Shown: positions 60,401 to 64,000 of the stretch, piece after piece | How positions within the stretch are numbered: position 1 is the stretch's first letter | Layout of the letters: each line of letters opens with the position of its first letter | NCBI GenBank assembly: GCA_029339195.1 | Contig: JAPTJF010000205.1 | Coordinates: 38,352-102,351, forward strand | Source of the DNA: Micractinium sp. NFX-FRZ | Lineage: Eukaryota; Chlorophyta; Trebouxiophyceae; Chlorellales; Chlorellaceae | Reading direction: 5' to 3' | Length of the DNA: 64,000 nt | Notes under the pieces: model-generated | Database searches by the model: none | What the model saw: only the letters and a program-made list of their open reading frames with translations | Told to the model about the DNA's origin: nothing | Made by a program: the position numbers and the translations under genes

Positions 60401-61159
60401 CTGCCGCAGAGGGGGAGATGGAGGCGGCTGGGCTGGGCAGCCGCGCCCGCGTGGCAGCCGACCCCCTGCAGCAGCTCTGGTTCCAGGTGCGGCGTGCAAT
60501 GTAAAAGTATACAGCCCAGGCAGCAGCTTGCGTGTTACAATCTGCCTGCCCAAGGCCAAGAGCGACGTGAAAATGCCTGGTCGGTGCTGCCTTGCTTGAC
60601 GGCTCCCTGGCGGGTTGCTGAGCTGACGCACCCACTCACTCAGTGTGACGGCAGCTGTGCTGATCCAAAATTTTGGAACGCGTAAGTCTGTGTCTGTGTC
60701 ATCGCTCGGGCTGTGCATGCGCTGCATGCCTACGTGGCGCTGCTGCGAGAGCTGCGGCAGGAGGAGCAGCGGCTGGCGGAGGCAGGGGAGGAGGCGGCAG
60801 TGGCGGTTGGCAGGGAGGAGGCGGTTGCAGCGGCAGGGGCGATGCCGCCACGGGCAGGGCGGGCGGGTTTGCCTTCCGAGCAGCAGTGGCAGCTGGAGCT
60901 GCTGCAAGAGCTCTTCACTGGTGGGTGCAGCCGGGTGGTTTCTTGCAGCCGCCTACCATGTGTGCAGGCCTGCCGAGTGCGCCTTTACTGCAGCGTGCAC
61001 GGCGTGCCCCCTTCATGTTTCCTCCCATGAAAGCCCCCCGTGCCCCGCCTGCCTGAGCACCCACAAACTACCCGTTCTTCTTCCCCTGCCCTCCCACCTG
61101 CCCAGGGTTCATGGAGGAGGTGATTGGCAGCATGGCGGGGCAAGTGCCGCTCAGGTGAA

Positions 61160-61212
<53 letters not shown>
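61160..61212 (+). repeat. 53-base uninterrupted G run
   Basis: Starts six bases after the splice donor of the copied VPS8 exon (61106-61154). The parent gene has only a short G-rich stretch there (44270 region). It may be a true homopolymer expansion, a G-quadruplex tract or an assembly artefact. Confidence 0.9.
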
Positions 61213-61213
<1 letters not shown>

Positions 61214-61259
61214 GGAGACGGGATGAGGCGAAGGGTGAGGGGATTTGTACGCAAATCGG

Positions 61260-61425
61260 CTTACGTGGCGCTGCGAGAGCTGCGGCAGGAGGAGGCTGCG
61301 GCGGCGGCTGGCAGGGAGGAGGCCGTTGCAGCGGCAGGGACATTGCCACCACATGCAGGGCAGGCCGCTTCGCCTGCCGAACTGCAGTGGCAGCCGGAGC
61401 TGCTGCAAGGGCTCTTCATGGGTAG
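61260..61425 (+). repeat. Second copy of one VPS8 exon inside the pseudogene
   Basis: After the G run, the exon already copied at about 60720-60919 appears again in shortened form ([43 protein letters not shown]), with internal deletions. The window thus holds three versions of this exon (43874-44048 in VPS8, about 60720-60919, and here). Confidence 0.8.
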
Positions 61426-61858
61426 GGACAGCTGGGATGGATTGGTAAAAGTCCATGACGTGTGCAGGCCTGCCTATTGTACCCTGCCTGCTCACGCCCT
61501 GGTCGCCCGCATCGCCTCCGCCGTGTAGGGCACCCTGCTGGGACTGCACACCGCGCATGGGGCGGAGCTGTTCATCTCAAAGTGCGCTCGCCGCTGCAGG
61601 AGCTGGGCCGGCCTGGCAGCTGCCGGCTTTGGTGGCCGTGGCAGGCAGCCGTGGCAGTGCTGGCAGAACTTGACGCAGCCCTGGCAGCCCTGGCTGATGC
61701 AGCCGACAACACTAACTCGTAGCCGACGTGGATGGCGTGGCAGCATGGCTAGAGGAAGCCGTATGCTCTGCTCTGGAAGCAGGAGGCATGCGCCAACTTG
61801 GGCAAGGACAGCAACGGCGCCAACTTGCTTGTATTTGCTTTACATACTTTTATCCGCA

Positions 61859-62455
61859 ATGAATCTTGCGATAAAGATTCTCCCCTGGAACCTCCTGCAG
61901 GAATTTGGACGTCAGGCCGCTGTGTCAAGTCAAGCGGCGGGCAGCCAAGGCAAGAGGCGACCCAGCGCTGCAGGCAGCCATGCGGCAGCAGCTGAAGACG
62001 ACGACACGCGGCCGCCGCCGATGCAGGCAGTTTCCAGCCTGGCAGCTCGGATGCACGCACCCTTCACAACAGCAGATTCCGGCGGCGACTCCTCGGGGCG
62101 GGCCCACCCGCGGCAGGCTACGGCGGTGGCCGGCGGGGTTAAGGCCTGGAGTAGGATTGGGCAGCGTCAGCTACGGCTTGCGAGCGCAGCGCCACCGCCG
62201 GCGTTCACTTGCCCACGCTGCAACTCCAGCGTCAGCGCAAAACATGTGGGGGCACCCGTCGGTAGGAGCAACCCCGGGAGCGGTGCCCCTCTAGCCTCAC
62301 CGCCTTCTATCTGGTGCGTTTGGACTCCCCACAGCCTCTCGTGTAAGACCCCTCCTCCCCCCCCCCTCCCCCCCCCAAAAGGAGCAACCCCGGTGGCAGA
62401 CTGCAAAGTGCAGCGGCAAGACGCGCTGCTCGGTAGCAAGGTTGGGGGGCCTTGA
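61859..62455 (+). CDS. Doubtful open reading frame, 198 codons
   Basis: ATG 61859 opens a frame to 62455 with a hydrophobic start (MNLAIKILPWNLL), a low-complexity middle and one CPRC motif (FTCPRCNSSVSAKH) like half a zinc ribbon. The end runs into a proline/poly-C stretch. No splice support or family resemblance. It may be chance in GC-rich DNA. Confidence 0.15.
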   Translation: MNLAIKILPWNLLQEFGRQAAVSSQAAGSQGKRRPSAAGSHAAAAEDDDTRPPPMQAVSSLAARMHAPFTTADSGGDSSGRAHPRQATAVAGGVKAWSRIGQRQLRLASAAPPPAFTCPRCNSSVSAKHVGAPVGRSNPGSGAPLASPPSIWCVWTPHSLSCKTPPPPPLPPPKGATPVADCKVQRQDALLGSKVGGP

Positions 62456-64000
62456 GCCCCTCAGGGGAGAAGGGCTTGTGAGGCGGGGCCAGCGCGAGCT
62501 CCAGACATAAGTACCGCCACACTCGTGCCCGTCTTGCCGTCATTCCGCTTCTCATTTGCGGTCGCCTTCGGGTGGGCACAGCCAGCGCCCGGCGCGCTTG
62601 TGCCAATCGTGCCATCAGCGGGCCATACAGCCCCCCTGCTTGTCCTGTCTGTCTTGTTTTTATTGTTGCCAAGCGGCTTGCCTCGCGGCCCCCGCAATGG
62701 CCTGTAACGGCGCTGCCGCCGCCATCTGCCCCTCCAGCCTGCCCCCATTCCACTCACTGCTGCCTCCTTGTCCGAGCCCCCCGCCGCCGTCTATCCCTCC
62801 TCCCAGCCCGAACCCGCCGCACCCTCACCGCCCCCCCCCAGCAAGGGCCCATCGGTGCCGCCTCCCCCTCACCCCCCGCCTCTGCCCTCTCGCTCGCCGC
62901 TCCTCCCACTCCAAGCCCACTGCCGCCGTCTCCCCCTCCTCCCCGCCCAAGCCCGCCCTATGTTCCACCGCCATCTCCCACCGGTTGCTTCCCGTCTCCC
63001 CGCCCTCTCTGCCTGCGCTGCACTGCCCCCTCCCTTCGGCTGTCTCCCCCGCGTTGTGCCCTCACACTCTTTGGTCGCCTGTGCTTTCACTGCTTGCACC
63101 CTCTGCCTTTTTTCGATCTTGGTGTGGCCCCTGTCGATCTGCGTGGGGCCTGCTCGGCTCAGGAAATTGAGCGTTGCCAGCTTGAGGTTCCCCTCCGGCA
63201 TGCCCGCCAACGTCTTTTCTGCCCCTCTGCCCGGCGCCGCAGCACCACCTCGTGTGGTTGTCTCTGCCTTCCCTTTGTTCTGTCCTTGTCCCGCCACTAC
63301 CCGCGCTCTGTCCGTTGTGCCTGTCCTCCTTGCCTTTGCCATTGTGCGCTGTCCGCTGTGGCGCCTGTGCCCTCGCTGCGCTAGCTCGCTTGCGCTGCCC
63401 CCGCTCTCCTCTATGTTTCTGTGTTGACGCCTTTGCCATGCCCATGCGACCCGTCCCTTACCCTCTTAGACGCCATTTTTCCGTGGCTGTGGTGGTCGCT
63501 CGCTGGCGGATGCTGTCTTGGGGCACGGAGCCATGGCACCCCGGCTGGCCGCCCACCAGAGCGGGGGTCGCGTTGCGGGGGCGTGTGATGGTCACGCCGG
63601 CAGCCGAGCGCACGTTGCGCGCCGCATGTGCTTGCTCTCGCGGGCGGCACGGCTCAGTGCCTCTTACAACAGCCTCCGTTGGCGGCCGCCGCACCCGGTG
63701 CGTGTGTGCCCTGTCCCTCTCCTGTGCCCATTCTGCGTTTCGTGGGTCCCTGGGGTCCCGCTGTGTCCTCCCATCTTGTCCTTCTCCCTTTCCCGCCCAC
63801 GCGACCCCCTCTTCTTCCCGTGTGTGTTTGCCTCCTCTTGCACGGCTATCTAGTTTTCCCCTGTCCCTACACTGCGCCTGTCCTCTTGCCACAGGTTTTG
63901 CAGCGGCGTGCCCTATCTCGCCGCTGCCCTCCCCCCGGTGGTGGAGGACGCCACCCTACACTCATCCCGCACCCTCCTGCACTCGTGTCTGACATCCGGA
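62334..64000. other. Pyrimidine-rich block of unknown nature
   Basis: After two poly-C runs (about 62356-62378) the plus strand becomes strongly C/T-rich up to the window edge, unlike the rest. Long frames are open in all plus frames (Pro/Ser/Cys-rich) and in minus frames (Arg/Gly/Gln-rich), which is what biased composition produces by itself. I cannot choose one as coding. A 15-bp stretch near 62262-62276 recurs at 62379-62393. It might be an element end, a UTR-rich region or subrepeat DNA. Confidence 0.35.

Larger units (their letters stand above)
57700..61655 (+). pseudogene. Decayed partial copy of the 3' half of VPS8
   Basis: Exons and introns match the VPS8 gene from about 40.87 to 44.82 kb, so this is a DNA-level duplication, not a retrocopy. 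Matching exon copies: about 57906-58013, 58176-58298, 58629-58799, 59052-59148, 59304-59380, 59765-60144, 60342-60486, about 60720-60919, 61106-61154 and about 61529-61600. The copy of the 380-nt exon is full length and differs from VPS8 at only about seven of 127 residues. Damage elsewhere is clear: the first exon copy is frameshifted; a CAG codon became TAG at 58225-58227; the acceptor GTGCAG became GTGCAT (60714-60719); the VPS8 exon 44483-44540 has no copy; and exon 60720-60919 has an in-frame insertion. There is no promoter or N-terminal half. Not expected to make functional VPS8. Confidence 0.88.

Noticed and set aside
62768..63427. Plus-strand Pro-rich 219-codon frame near the right edge as a gene
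   Set aside because: All three plus frames and the minus frames are equally open in this pyrimidine-rich block; no motif singles one out.

Overview
This is nuclear DNA of a green alga, most likely a trebouxiophyte of the Chlorella type. Evidence: very high GC, genes split into many short exons by short introns with GTGxG donors and C-rich acceptors, Ala/Gln/Ser/Pro-rich linkers built from CAG/GCA codons, and TGTAA as the apparent polyadenylation signal after several genes. All genes recognised are eukaryotic housekeeping or secretory-pathway genes. I saw no bacterial operon, CRISPR array, rRNA or tRNA gene. Gene models were built by hand by joining exons with GT-AG (sometimes GC-AG) boundaries that keep reading phase.

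Layout, left to right. An unidentified Ala/Leu-rich gene leaves the left edge (minus strand, to about 3.2 kb). A SYLF/Ysc84 lipid-binding-domain gene follows (4.5-7.8 kb, minus). A 37-exon NUP155/NUP170 nucleoporin gene fills 9.0-22.2 kb (minus) and shares a 191-bp divergent promoter region with a Mis12-like kinetochore gene (22.4-24.3 kb, plus). Next come a type II membrane sulfotransferase (25.2-29.6 kb, plus) and a membrane-anchored PTH2-family protein (30.7-32.1 kb, minus), which is divergent with a 32-exon VPS8 gene (32.4-45.2 kb, plus). A secreted GH16 glucanase (45.6-47.3 kb, plus) is convergent with an unidentified proline-rich protein (47.9-52.2 kb, minus), itself divergent with an unidentified coiled-coil protein (52.5-56.2 kb, plus).

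The last 8 kb differ. Positions 57.7-61.7 kb hold a decayed copy of the 3' half of the VPS8 gene, with a nonsense codon, a lost splice acceptor, a missing exon, an internal re-duplication and a 53-base G run. From about 62.3 kb the plus strand becomes strongly pyrimidine-rich and no gene can be recognised.

The genes do not form one pathway. Shared themes are the nuclear pore and kinetochore (NUP155, Mis12), endosome and membrane traffic (VPS8, SYLF) and secreted or Golgi carbohydrate chemistry (sulfotransferase, GH16). I found no convincing new multi-gene system. The most unusual items are the VPS8 3' duplication, the recurring GC-AG introns, the 16-nt micro-exon in the GH16 gene and a perfect hairpin that exposes a CACGTG box.
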